Of a DNA stretch of 16,629 nucleotides, positions 1 through 6,643 are shown in pieces. The DNA lies in NCBI GenBank assembly GCA_034431765.1, contig DAOUDD010000129.1, positions 1-16,629 of the forward strand, given 5' to 3'. Position 1 is the stretch's first letter. Each line of letters opens with the position of its first letter. The stretch comes from DASYAN01 sp034431765. GTDB lineage: Bacteria > Chloroflexota > Ktedonobacteria > Ktedonobacterales > Ktedonobacteraceae. Both the position numbers and the translations under genes were made by a program. The notes below the pieces were generated by a model. It was not told the origin of the DNA. It searched no databases and saw only the letters and a list, made by a program, of their open reading frames with translations.

Positions 1-12
1 CCGAAAAGAGAA

Positions 13-41
13 TTGACAAACCCATAGAGATATGCTATTTT
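13..41 (+). promoter_or_regulatory. Promoter of the tRNA-Arg gene
   Basis: A perfect -35 box TTGACA (13-18) is followed after 17 bases by TATTTT (36-41), a 4/6 match to the -10 consensus. The predicted transcription start falls a few bases before the first base of the tRNA at 51, the usual spacing for a bacterial tRNA promoter. Read directly from sequence; activity is inferred. Confidence 0.7.
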
Positions 42-50
42 AAGTGCGCT

Positions 51-124
<74 letters not shown>

Positions 125-227
125 TTTCCTGTTTCCTCTTTCAAACGTTCGATACGACTCATATTTCTAAATTAAAGTTGTAGGGCGAAATTTCCTCAAG
201 GATTTTTGTTTGGGATGGTTTGGTGTT

Positions 228-255
228 CCGACACCTGGTTCCGAAGACCGATGCT
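228..255 (-). repeat. Inverted partial copy of the tRNA-Arg anticodon/variable region
   Basis: These 28 bases are the reverse complement of tRNA positions 74-101 with only two adjacent mismatches (26/28), including a 19-base perfect run covering the whole anticodon arm. The similarity fades on both sides: the flanking minus-strand sequence only vaguely resembles D and T arms and lacks an acceptor stem, so this is not a working tRNA. It may be a decayed inverted tRNA fragment left by recombination, or a leader element able to pair with the upstream tRNA sequence. Confidence 0.75.
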
Positions 256-276
256 TTGGACTCCAAAGGGGAGGTG
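254..276 (+). promoter_or_regulatory. Leader hairpin and ribosome binding site of the Uma2 gene
   Basis: CTTTGG (254-259) pairs with CCAAAG (263-268) around a three-base loop, directly before the strong Shine-Dalgarno GGAGGTG (270-276). The Shine-Dalgarno lies seven bases before TTG at 284 and so decides that start. The hairpin begins where the tRNA-complementary segment ends. Confidence 0.55.
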
Positions 277-283
277 AAATCTC

Positions 284-910
284 TTGGTAGCAGATCCACA
301 GAAGAGACGCTATAGCTTCGAGCAGTACCTCACGCTTTTACGCAATAATGAGCAACGGTTAGAGTATGATCATGGCGAAATTTACGTGATGGCTGGAAGT
401 AGTGCCAATCATGCAGCGATCTCTGCGAATGTGTGGCGAGCATTAGATGACGCGCTGGAGAGTTCTCCATCCTGTCGTGCATATATGGTGGATCGTGTGG
501 TTCGGCTTTCTCCTGAATTGACTGTGATGCCAGATGTAGTAGTGACATGTGAAGAGGCTGATCAGGGTGAGGCTTTTTTCCTCGACTCTCCTCGGCTTGT
601 TGTTGAAGTGCTTTCAAAAAGCACAGAGGCGAGGGATCGGACGTATAAGATGTTGCACTATCAGGCAAAGCCCAGCATTCAAGAGATTGTGCTGGTCAGC
701 CAGTATGTCCAACGTGTGGAGGTGATTCGGCGCATAAGTGCTGGTTGGGAGTATCAGGAATATGGACATGAAGAGCATTTCACGCTTACAAGCCTGAATA
801 TAACGCTGGCCGTCTCTGCTGTGTATCGGCGACTCTCTATTCCATTTGAAAAACGAACATCGCTGCCACTTGAGATCGTCGAGCTAGAAGATGAGCAAGA
901 TCCCTTCTAA
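284..910 (+). CDS. Uma2 family (DUF820) PD-(D/E)XK nuclease-like protein
   Basis: The 208-residue product has the usual length and order of motifs of the Uma2 family: an acidic entry motif with E27 and GEIY (31-34), PDVVV with D84 (83-87), VVEVLSKST with E108 (106-114), then the basic/aromatic segment RTYKMLHY (119-126) that supplies the conserved lysine. These match a PD-(D/E)XK restriction-type fold, and members are annotated as putative endonucleases; cellular role and target are unknown. The TTG start at 284 is preferred because of the perfect Shine-Dalgarno seven bases upstream. The gene sits alone downstream of tRNA-Arg, faces the kinase gene across a hairpin-rich gap, and has no obvious partner. 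Its leader carries a segment complementary to the tRNA. Family assignment is strong, nuclease activity is inferred. Confidence 0.88.
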   Translation: MVADPQKRRYSFEQYLTLLRNNEQRLEYDHGEIYVMAGSSANHAAISANVWRALDDALESSPSCRAYMVDRVVRLSPELTVMPDVVVTCEEADQGEAFFLDSPRLVVEVLSKSTEARDRTYKMLHYQAKPSIQEIVLVSQYVQRVEVIRRISAGWEYQEYGHEEHFTLTSLNITLAVSAVYRRLSIPFEKRTSLPLEIVELEDEQDPF

Positions 911-1004
911 ATGAGGAACCTGTATTTACTACCAGGACCACACGTGGACAGTCCTATCCTGGAAGTGTGCCGACTGCTGGGTCGAGGAACTGAGGTTGTT
1001 TAGC

Positions 1005-1038
1005 TGCATACCTCATCAAAGGCAAGAAGAGGTATGCA
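1005..1038. terminator. Hairpin between convergent genes (possible bidirectional terminator)
   Basis: TGCATACCTC (1005-1014) pairs perfectly with GAGGTATGCA (1029-1038) around a 14-base loop. It lies between the convergent Uma2 and kinase genes. There is no T-run on either side, so it may act as a transcript-end stabiliser rather than a classical intrinsic terminator. A second, shorter inverted repeat (CCAGGA 932-937 with TCCTGG 957-962) precedes it. Confidence 0.5.
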
Positions 1039-1055
1039 CTACGATTACGCGAGAA

Positions 1056-2549
1056 TTAATCGGCTATGAGTGCCTGATATAACCTCTGTTGCCGCTGTGC
1101 CGCTTTGCGATAGATGTTCCCACGCTGCTGATCGGACCTGATTGGTTCGAGCAGGGTAGAGGAGGTCTGAGAGAGATCTGGCAGGACTGCGAGTGCTTCA
1201 AGGGCTAGCAGAGCGCTGCCACGGGCCGATGCTTCGCGCTCTTGCGAGGGATAGATTGGCACGTTCAGCGTGTCGGCCAGGATGCTTTTCATAAGTGAGG
1301 AGCCTACCAGGACGCCCCCGCTTGCCTGCAACGTATGCTGATCGGGACGCTGGGAGAGCGCCTGGCAGAGGCGCTCATGCAAAAATAGGAGTTGGTAGGC
1401 CACAGCTTCATATCCAGCACGCATTATCTCAGCGGGCAAACTATCATGTGAAAGACCGGTGATGGTGAGGCGCGCATCAGAGTGCCAGCCAAGGCTGCGT
1501 TCGCCTGAGAGGAAGGGCAGGATGGTTAAGCCATGGCTATCTGCTGTAAGTGCCGCAGCCTGCGACTCAGCCTCTTTGAGTGAAGGGAGCTTGAGTGTAT
1601 CACAGAGCCAGTTCAGCAAGTTGCCGCCCTCGCTCAAAGCTCCGCCGAGTACAGCGCGTTTCGCATCTATAAAATAGAGCCAGAGTCCAGATGGCGCTAC
1701 AACACTTCCGGGTTCTACAACCACGCGCAGCGCGCTGGATGTGCCCATCGTCAGCGACCAGCGAGAGGAATCCAGGCAGCCGGAGCCGATACAGGCGGTA
1801 GCCCCGTCGCCGAGCGCGGGAAACCAGGGCACGTCACGAAGGGCGGGCCAGGCTACCGTGTAGGGCTGTACCAACCCCGTAATCCCACTGTGTGTATGCT
1901 CAATTGGTGGAAGCTGTTCCGGGCGGATACGCAGAAATTGCACCAGCTCGCTATCCCATTGCAGGGTCGAAATATTGAGCATACCGGTACCAGAGACCAT
2001 CGAGATGCTGCAGTGTGAGCGTCCGAGGAAACGGCGGTGCAGATACTCACCGAACGAGATCCACTGCGCTACACAAGTGGGGAGATCGGGTTGGCTCTGT
2101 GCTATCCAGAGCAACTTAGCGGGCCAGTAGCTTGCGTGGAAATGCACGCCTGTACGAGCATGCACAGTTGCTTCATCGAGCATGGTGTGTAGGTCGTTAA
2201 CGGCCTTGTGTGCACGTGTATCCTCCCAGGTGATAACGGGTGTGAGGGGCCTATTCTGTGCATCGACGCCGAGCAGACTATGCCAGAAGGTGTCCAGCGC
2301 CACCGCAACAATCTGCTCCGCATATACGCCAGCCTGATGGAGAACCTCGGTGATCGTCTCCTCTACCAGAGTAGCAAGCTCGTCGGCATCGACCGATACC
2401 TTGCCCTCGTTTGACGTTGTGAGCTTATAAGATCGTTGCGCCAGCACGTTCGGCATGGCTAAGCCGTTGGCGTCGAATAAGAGCGCGCGCGTCGATGATG
2501 TGCCAACATCGAGTGCCAGCACAAAGGGCGGCTGTGGTGAAGGAAGCAT
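1056..2549 (-). CDS. FGGY-family carbohydrate kinase (gluconokinase-like)
   Basis: The 497-residue protein has the two-lobed ATPase pattern of FGGY sugar kinases. The N-terminal phosphate-binding motif is DVGTSSTRALLFD (14-26). GDGA (247-250) supplies the catalytic aspartate D248. MGTSSALR (268-275) is the second phosphate loop. The adenosine motif GGVLVGSSLMKSILAD lies at 411-426. ITWEDTRA (106-113), the SGTGMLN segment (186-192) and the overall length resemble FGGY gluconate kinases more than glycerol kinases, but xylulokinase-like substrates cannot be excluded. It would phosphorylate a sugar or sugar acid with ATP in the cytoplasm. The ATG at 2549 has a purine-rich AGAAAGGA about 12 bases upstream, rather distant. 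It is transcribed alone, divergently from the small charged protein gene, with no transporter or dehydrogenase partner visible. Confidence 0.9.
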   Translation of the reverse strand: MLPSPQPPFVLALDVGTSSTRALLFDANGLAMPNVLAQRSYKLTTSNEGKVSVDADELATLVEETITEVLHQAGVYAEQIVAVALDTFWHSLLGVDAQNRPLTPVITWEDTRAHKAVNDLHTMLDEATVHARTGVHFHASYWPAKLLWIAQSQPDLPTCVAQWISFGEYLHRRFLGRSHCSISMVSGTGMLNISTLQWDSELVQFLRIRPEQLPPIEHTHSGITGLVQPYTVAWPALRDVPWFPALGDGATACIGSGCLDSSRWSLTMGTSSALRVVVEPGSVVAPSGLWLYFIDAKRAVLGGALSEGGNLLNWLCDTLKLPSLKEAESQAAALTADSHGLTILPFLSGERSLGWHSDARLTITGLSHDSLPAEIMRAGYEAVAYQLLFLHERLCQALSQRPDQHTLQASGGVLVGSSLMKSILADTLNVPIYPSQEREASARGSALLALEALAVLPDLSQTSSTLLEPIRSDQQRGNIYRKAAQRQQRLYQALIAD

Positions 2550-2598
2550 ATGTTTATCTTGTCCTTTCTCTTGTATTGTTGAGTATCGAGTAGAGACC

Positions 2599-2626
2599 TT
2601 GATCCGTACAACAGACAGAGTATACT
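2599..2626 (+). promoter_or_regulatory. Candidate promoter for the small charged protein gene
   Basis: TTGATC (2599-2604) and TATACT (2621-2626) are spaced by 16 bases, reading rightward. This would give a leader of about 120 bases before ATG 2756. The GTATAC core of the -10 is palindromic and could also serve the divergent kinase gene, but no convincing leftward -35 was found. Confidence 0.45.
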
Positions 2627-2651
2627 ACTTACTGGAGGGGGAACTCTGCTG

Positions 2652-2672
2652 ATGATGCATTCTGTCCGATAA
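2652..2672 (+). CDS. Possible six-codon leader ORF
   Basis: A strong Shine-Dalgarno GGAGGGGG (2634-2641) precedes ATG ATG at 2652, which opens a six-codon frame (MMHSVR) ending at TAA 2670-2672. It lies inside the predicted leader of the 2756 gene. Short frames arise by chance, so only the quality of the Shine-Dalgarno sequence argues for translation. Confidence 0.15.
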   Translation: MMHSVR

Positions 2673-2755
2673 TGTACAGGTAGAAACGGGCATATGGATG
2701 TAGTGTGGTGTGGAGTTCTCTACAGTTTCGTAAGAAGTGAAAGGAAGATAGTCTT

Positions 2756-2995
2756 ATGAGTAGCGATAAAAAAGAGCAGGATAAAGTAAAGCCATACGTG
2801 CCGGAAGAGCCAGTTGATGAGGCAACAAAGAAGAAGGAGCAGCAGGAGATTGTGAATGCTGCCAAGCACGCAGCACAAGAGATGGCGGCAGAAGAGCTTG
2901 GGGACGATGACAAGCCAATGACCAAGCAGGAAGCTGAGAAGCAGCTCAAAGAGGCAGTGAAGAAGGTGCAGCAGGAAGAGAAACATAAGAAGTAA
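2756..2995 (+). CDS. Small, highly charged hypothetical protein
   Basis: The 79-residue protein is almost wholly made of Lys, Glu, Asp, Gln and Ala, with no hydrophobic core, no cysteine and no signal peptide. Two stretches (about 21-50 and 55-79) would form charged amphipathic or coiled-coil-like helices separated by the acidic DDDK turn. ATG 2756 has AAGGAAGA (2741-2748) at good spacing. I do not recognise the family. Such composition is typical of intrinsically disordered, cytosolic small proteins, but no function can be assigned. Longer frames on the opposite strand are compositional shadows of its Lys/Glu codons. Confidence 0.7.
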   Translation: MSSDKKEQDKVKPYVPEEPVDEATKKKEQQEIVNAAKHAAQEMAAEELGDDDKPMTKQEAEKQLKEAVKKVQQEEKHKK

Positions 2996-3072
2996 GTACT
3001 TCTATGGAAATCTGAGATGGTACTGGTTATCAAGGCATGTCGATTTCCAGGAGGCTAAGATAATTGTAGATG

Positions 3073-3108
3073 GAGAGGACTGAGAAGAACTATTCTTTCA
3101 GTCCTCTC
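3073..3108. terminator. Strong hairpin spanning the padR-family stop codon
   Basis: Bases 3073-3089 pair with 3093-3108 as a 16-bp stem with one bulged base (G3084) and a three-base loop at 3090-3092. The loop is exactly the stop codon of the leftward regulator gene. It separates the convergent small charged gene and regulator. No T-run follows in either direction, so termination is possible but not certain. Confidence 0.6.
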
Positions 3109-3662
3109 TCTAGTTGTTCAGCGACCCAATGGCACCACTGTGTATATTCCCGTTCGTAACCTATGCCACGCTGTAGTGTGATATATTGACAGAAATCAGG
3201 AGATGCTAAATTTCCCCAGTCTTCCTCTGTTATCTGCTCCTTGATAGTCTTCTCTAAACTCTGAAAATATTTCAGTTGCTCCAGATGGAAGCGTTCGTGC
3301 TGCTGGAATAGTTCAAGAGCAGCTCGTGGTTGAGCGAGCCAGAGCGAATAGGATCTGAGGACCAGCTCATCTCGTTGTACTGGCTCATCCAGAGGAGTTG
3401 TGACCCACTTCTCAAGCGCAGCCCTACCTGCGGGAGTAATTGTGTAGACTTTCTTGTCCGGTAAGTCCTGCTGCTCCACCTGCTCGAATGTGACGAGTCC
3501 TTGCACCTGCAATTTCCCCAGCTCAGGATAGATCTGGCTGTAGCGTGCTTGCCAGTAAAAACCAATCGGTTTCTTCAATTCACGCCCTAAATCGTATCCA
3601 GAAGATGGCTTTCGTGCGAGGATACCTAGTAATGCGTAGCCTAACGTCGTTCCTTCTGCCAT
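3090..3662 (-). CDS. PadR family transcriptional regulator
   Basis: About 190 residues, matching the two-domain PadR layout: an N-terminal winged helix beginning TLGYALLGILARKPSSGYDL with the GFYWQARYSQIYPELGKL recognition segment, the wing ending near KKVYTITPAGRAALEKW, and a C-terminal helical dimerisation domain of the Vir_act_alpha_C type (from about residue 90, rich in L, Q, E and W). Two ATGs are adjacent (3665 and 3662); AGGAGGA ends only one base before the first and four before the second, so 3662 is the likelier start. It is a DNA-binding repressor that in this family usually responds to phenolic or other small hydrophobic compounds. It is divergent from the monooxygenase/hydrolase operon and shares with it a palindromic intergenic region that is the obvious operator, implying both self-regulation and control of the operon. 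Confidence 0.93.
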   Translation of the reverse strand: MAEGTTLGYALLGILARKPSSGYDLGRELKKPIGFYWQARYSQIYPELGKLQVQGLVTFEQVEQQDLPDKKVYTITPAGRAALEKWVTTPLDEPVQRDELVLRSYSLWLAQPRAALELFQQHERFHLEQLKYFQSLEKTIKEQITEEDWGNLASPDFCQYITLQRGIGYEREYTQWCHWVAEQLERGLKE

Positions 3663-3787
3663 CATTTCCTCCTCACTATTCCAGAAACAGAATATGTCTC
3701 TCTTAATATAGTACCATGTTTACTCTCATTCGCGAAAGTATCCTCTTCTCATTACATTACCCTTTCAGGAAACACCCTTGGGCGAGA

Positions 3788-3817
3788 TGTCAATTTTGAT
3801 ATATATCAGTATTGACA
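3788..3817. promoter_or_regulatory. Predicted PadR operator O1 (left palindrome)
   Basis: A 30-base near-palindrome: outer half-sites TGTCAAT and ATTGACA flank the perfect 12-base palindrome TGATATATATCA, with two-base unpaired spacers. Its right outer half-site contains the rightward -35 box (3812-3817). It is the inverted counterpart of O2: 3793-3819 is the exact reverse complement of 3854-3880. Binding by the adjacent PadR protein is inferred from position and symmetry. Confidence 0.75.
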
Positions 3818-3841
3818 TAGTGATTAGCGTAATGTTATAAC
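3812..3841 (+). promoter_or_regulatory. Promoter of the monooxygenase/hydrolase operon
   Basis: TTGACA (3812-3817), 18 bases, TATAAC (3836-3841). The -35 lies inside operator O1 and the predicted start (~3848) is just upstream of operator O2, so PadR binding to either should block it. The -10 sits in GTTATAAC (3834-3841), a palindrome shared with the leftward promoter. Confidence 0.7.
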
Positions 3842-3861
3842 TTGGACAGATGGTATGTCAA
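3834..3861 (-). promoter_or_regulatory. Promoter of the PadR regulator gene
   Basis: On the minus strand TTGACA (3861-3856), 16 bases, TATAAC (3839-3834). The -35 lies in operator O2. It overlaps the opposing promoter and uses the same palindromic -10, so RNA polymerase can occupy only one direction at a time. Confidence 0.65.
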
Positions 3862-3885
3862 TACTGATATATATCAAAATGTAAA
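3856..3885. promoter_or_regulatory. Predicted PadR operator O2 (right palindrome)
   Basis: Same design as O1: outer half-site TGTCAAT, core TGATATATATCA, but the distal half-site is decayed (ATGTAAA in place of ATTGACA). Its centre is 68 bp from that of O1, about 6.5 helical turns. The left half-site contains the -35 box of the regulator's own promoter. Confidence 0.7.
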
Positions 3886-3977
3886 TACAAGTATTCATCA
3901 GTTGAGCAAGAAGATACTTTCTCCTGGAGCAGTATTCATATACTTGCTCAGGACAGCTAAGAAAGGGGGCAATAAAG

Positions 3978-5456
3978 ATGCAGCCTGAACAGGAAAGCTT
4001 TGCAGGGAAACATGCGGTGGTTATTGGTGGCAGTATGGCTGGGATATTGACGGCACGAGTGTTGCTCGACTCATTTGAGCAGGTGACGATTATCGACCGT
4101 GACGTATTTCCAGAGACTCCTGAGCATCGTAAAGGGGTGCCGCAATCGCATCATGCACATGGCCTGCTTGTACCTGGGCGTGTTATTATCAATGAGCTTT
4201 TTCCAGGGATTATGAATGATCTAAGAGCAGATGGGGCTACGGAGAGTGCTGGAGATATTCCTTTTGTGATCGTCTCGCCTGCTGGCAAACTGAAACCCCC
4301 ACCTGGCTCTACGGATCAGAAGATTCTAGCGTTTAGTCGCTATCTACTGGAGTGGCATATGCGTGAGCGCTTGAAGAGGATGGGAGGTGTGCGGCTGATC
4401 GAGAATACCGAGGTAACTCGTCTGCTGGGATCTGATGATAGCTTGCGTGTAACTGGTGTTGCCACAAGAAAACGTGGTGTTGAGGGAGAAGAGGGAACTG
4501 TTCTGGCTGATCTGGTGATTGATGCAAGTGGTCGTACTTCACATGCACCTCGCTGGCTGATTGAACTGGGCTATGAGGCTCCAGTAGAGGAGAAGATCAA
4601 CTCAGGAATAAGCTACGCTTCACGTTTCTACGAGAAGCCTGCCCACTTCCCTAACGACTGGGTTAGTGTTCTTGTCAATAGACGCCCACCTGATAATCCT
4701 CGTGCGGGTTTGGTATTACCGGTTGAGCATAATCGCTGGCATGTAACTCTGGGTGGTATGGCAGGGCACGTTGTTCCGACGGATGAAGAGGGCTTTTTGC
4801 AATGGGCCAGGGATCTGCCCGATCCCAGCATCTACGAAGCGTTGCGCGTAGCCAGACCTCTGAGTTCCATTCGTGGATATCGTACACCGGAGAATTGGCT
4901 GCGCCATTTTGAGCGGCTGCAATGCTGGCCGAAGGGTTTTCTGGTGATTGGTGATGCGGTCTGCGCTTTTAATCCCGTCTATGGACAGGGGATGGCGAGC
5001 AGTGCTTTGCAGGCACTCGACTTGGCCCAATGTTTGAAGGAGCAAGAGCAACATCCACATGCTGACTTCGAGCGTAGCTTCCAGCAGCGAATCGCGCGAA
5101 CTGTTGCTGCACCGTGGTTTATCGCGACGAGCGAGGATCTGCGTTGGAAAGGGGTAAAGTTAAGCGGGGCACGTCAACCGCTTGGCATAAGTCTGCAACA
5201 TTTTTATATGAATCTCGTACTGCGTTGTGCGGTAGAAGATCCTGCCCTGAGCACACTCTACCAGGCTGTGCTCACGATGCTTGCACCACCACAGGCATTG
5301 AGCCAGCCGCATATTGTGCTGCGTGTCTTGCTGCGTAGCCTGAAACGTGTTTTTACGAGGAGAGAACGCGCTACACCTGAGTACGCAAGCTCGGCGCAGT
5401 CGTTGGCGCTATTGCGTTCATGGCGGGCGTTTGACTATAAACATGCCAGCATCTAA
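3978..5456 (+). CDS. FAD-dependent monooxygenase / epoxidase-like oxidoreductase
   Basis: The 492-residue flavoprotein shows the hallmarks of class A flavin monooxygenases: an N-terminal Rossmann dinucleotide motif VVIGGSMAG (14-22) ending in an acidic residue near 40, the SRYLLEWHMRERL helix (120-132), VIDASGRTSHAPRWL (180-194), and the second FAD-binding motif GDAVCAFNPVYGQGMA (325-340). It would use NAD(P)H and O2 to hydroxylate or epoxidise an organic substrate in the cytoplasm. It has no transmembrane segment. ATG 3978 follows AAAGGGGG at good spacing. It is the first gene of an operon with the alpha/beta hydrolase and is divergent from PadR, pointing to an inducible oxidation pathway. 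Related proteins act in detoxification and in polyketide or terpenoid tailoring; a halogenase or geranylgeranyl-reductase-like role is a less likely alternative. The substrate cannot be told from sequence. Confidence 0.88.
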   Translation: MQPEQESFAGKHAVVIGGSMAGILTARVLLDSFEQVTIIDRDVFPETPEHRKGVPQSHHAHGLLVPGRVIINELFPGIMNDLRADGATESAGDIPFVIVSPAGKLKPPPGSTDQKILAFSRYLLEWHMRERLKRMGGVRLIENTEVTRLLGSDDSLRVTGVATRKRGVEGEEGTVLADLVIDASGRTSHAPRWLIELGYEAPVEEKINSGISYASRFYEKPAHFPNDWVSVLVNRRPPDNPRAGLVLPVEHNRWHVTLGGMAGHVVPTDEEGFLQWARDLPDPSIYEALRVARPLSSIRGYRTPENWLRHFERLQCWPKGFLVIGDAVCAFNPVYGQGMASSALQALDLAQCLKEQEQHPHADFERSFQQRIARTVAAPWFIATSEDLRWKGVKLSGARQPLGISLQHFYMNLVLRCAVEDPALSTLYQAVLTMLAPPQALSQPHIVLRVLLRSLKRVFTRRERATPEYASSAQSLALLRSWRAFDYKHASI

Positions 5457-5547
5457 ATTGTTTGTAGGAAATGGCGTGTAAAATCTTTTAATGATTGTTT
5501 TGGATGAAATATCCGTCTATTAGCAGAGAAAGAAGGATGAACAACAT

Positions 5548-6408
5548 ATGGCGACAAAATTTGTAGCTGATGAGCTGAGTGCACATGTGGAGCATGGATA
5601 TGCAGATAGCAATGGAGTGAAGATTCATTATGCCAGTCTGGGAAGTGGTCCACTCATTATCATGCTGCATGGCTTCCCCGATTTCTGGTACACGTGGCGT
5701 CATCAGATGGCAAGTCTTTCCGGTTCTTATAGAACTGTAGCGATGGACTTGCGTGGCTACAACCTGAGCGATAAACCTGAGGGGCAGGAGAATTATGCAA
5801 TGCCCTATCTCCTGAGGGATGTTGCGTCAGTGGTGAGTCATCTGGGTGAAGAGAAAGCGATTGTTGTTGGGCATGATTGGGGCGGTAGTATCGCCTGGCA
5901 GTTTGCCATGCACATACCACAGATGGTCGAGAAATTGATTATTCTCAACCTGCCTCATCCGCGCAATTTCCGCCGAGCGCTGGCGTATGATCCTCAGCAA
6001 CAACAGAACAGCGAGTACGCGCGCAATTTTCAGCAAGCGGACGCCGCGAAGGGACTCTCTGCAGAGCAACTGGTGGACTGGTTGCAAGTAAAAGATCCTG
6101 AGGTCCGTGCACAGTACATTGAGGCGATGCAACGCTCGGACATTGAGGCGATGCTGAACTACTATAAACAGAACTATCCACGCCTGCCTTATAAAGAGGA
6201 TACCTCGCCGCTCATCAAAGTACAGGCACCGGTCTTGCAGATTCATGGGTTGCAGGACAAAGCTTTGCTCCCCGGCGCGCTGAACAATACCTGGGAATAC
6301 GTTGAGCAGGATTACACTCTGCTTACCATTCCTTCTGCCGCCCACTTTGTGCAACAGGATGCTGCCGACCTGGTTACACGCGCGATTGCTAGCTGGTTGG
6401 CGCGCTAA
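5548..6408 (+). CDS. Alpha/beta hydrolase, epoxide hydrolase-like
   Basis: The 286-residue protein has the full motif set of the epoxide hydrolase/haloalkane dehalogenase branch: oxyanion motif HGFPDFWYTW (41-50), nucleophile elbow GHDWGG with aspartate D110 instead of serine, charge-relay D237 in HGLQDKAL, and catalytic H266 in SAAHF. The cap segment MLNYYKQNYPRLPY (202-215) offers the tyrosines that open an epoxide in true epoxide hydrolases, which favours that activity over dehalogenation; a fluoroacetate-dehalogenase-like activity is the main alternative. ATG 5548 has GAAGGA about ten bases upstream. It lies 91 bases downstream of the monooxygenase with no terminator between. An oxygenase followed by an epoxide hydrolase under one PadR switch suggests epoxidation then hydrolysis of the same compound; this pathway link is inference. 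Confidence 0.9.
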   Translation: MATKFVADELSAHVEHGYADSNGVKIHYASLGSGPLIIMLHGFPDFWYTWRHQMASLSGSYRTVAMDLRGYNLSDKPEGQENYAMPYLLRDVASVVSHLGEEKAIVVGHDWGGSIAWQFAMHIPQMVEKLIILNLPHPRNFRRALAYDPQQQQNSEYARNFQQADAAKGLSAEQLVDWLQVKDPEVRAQYIEAMQRSDIEAMLNYYKQNYPRLPYKEDTSPLIKVQAPVLQIHGLQDKALLPGALNNTWEYVEQDYTLLTIPSAAHFVQQDAADLVTRAIASWLAR

Positions 6409-6521
6409 TGGGGGAGAATAGATGATGTGGGTATTGGATGTGATTGGCGGTAAGTTCAGCCCCTACCAATTACACCATAAATGGATTCCGGTTTTGTGAT
6501 GTCTGCAAGTTCTTTTGAGGC

Positions 6522-6550
6522 TCGACGTTTCGCTTCCAATCGCATACAAT
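6522..6550 (+). promoter_or_regulatory. Candidate aroA promoter
   Basis: TCGACG (6522-6527, 4/6 match), 17 bases, TACAAT (6545-6550, 5/6 match). The predicted start near 6557 lies just before the leader hairpin. There is no room for a promoter between the hairpin and the ribosome binding site. Confidence 0.5.
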
Positions 6551-6557
6551 GAAGCAA

Positions 6558-6599
6558 ATGGAAGAGATGGATGTCTCTAACACACCTGCGCAGCAATAG
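6558..6599 (+). CDS. Possible 13-codon leader peptide of aroA
   Basis: From ATG 6558 a frame encodes MEEMDVSNTPAQQ and stops at TAG 6597-6599, exactly in the loop of the terminator hairpin, so a ribosome translating it would melt the left arm. It has no convincing Shine-Dalgarno (it would be nearly leaderless) and contains no aromatic residue, so classical Phe/Tyr/Trp attenuation is not supported. Confidence 0.2.
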   Translation: MEEMDVSNTPAQQ

Positions 6600-6629
6600 T
6601 GGCTGTGCAGGTGCGTTAGAGACATTTTT
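6571..6629 (+). terminator. Strong intrinsic terminator / attenuator in front of aroA
   Basis: Bases 6571-6594 pair with 6602-6625 over 23 base pairs (one A-C mismatch, one G-T pair) around a seven-base loop, followed directly by TTTTT (6625-6629). It has the ideal shape of an intrinsic terminator. It ends the hydrolase operon, but the aroA Shine-Dalgarno begins two bases later, so every aroA transcript must read through it. Confidence 0.85.
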
Positions 6630-6643
6630 GAGGAGAGTTGTGT

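Noticed and set aside
228..276. A second tRNA gene on the minus strand
   Set aside because: Only the anticodon/variable region matches; no acceptor stem, and D and T arms do not form.
2629..3033. Leftward Ser/Cys/Phe-rich frame opposite the small charged gene
   Set aside because: Composition is the complement of Lys/Glu codons; no ribosome binding site; the rightward gene has one.
6409..6521. Extra small gene or riboswitch after the hydrolase
   Set aside because: No frame with a ribosome binding site, and no recognisable riboswitch core was found by eye.
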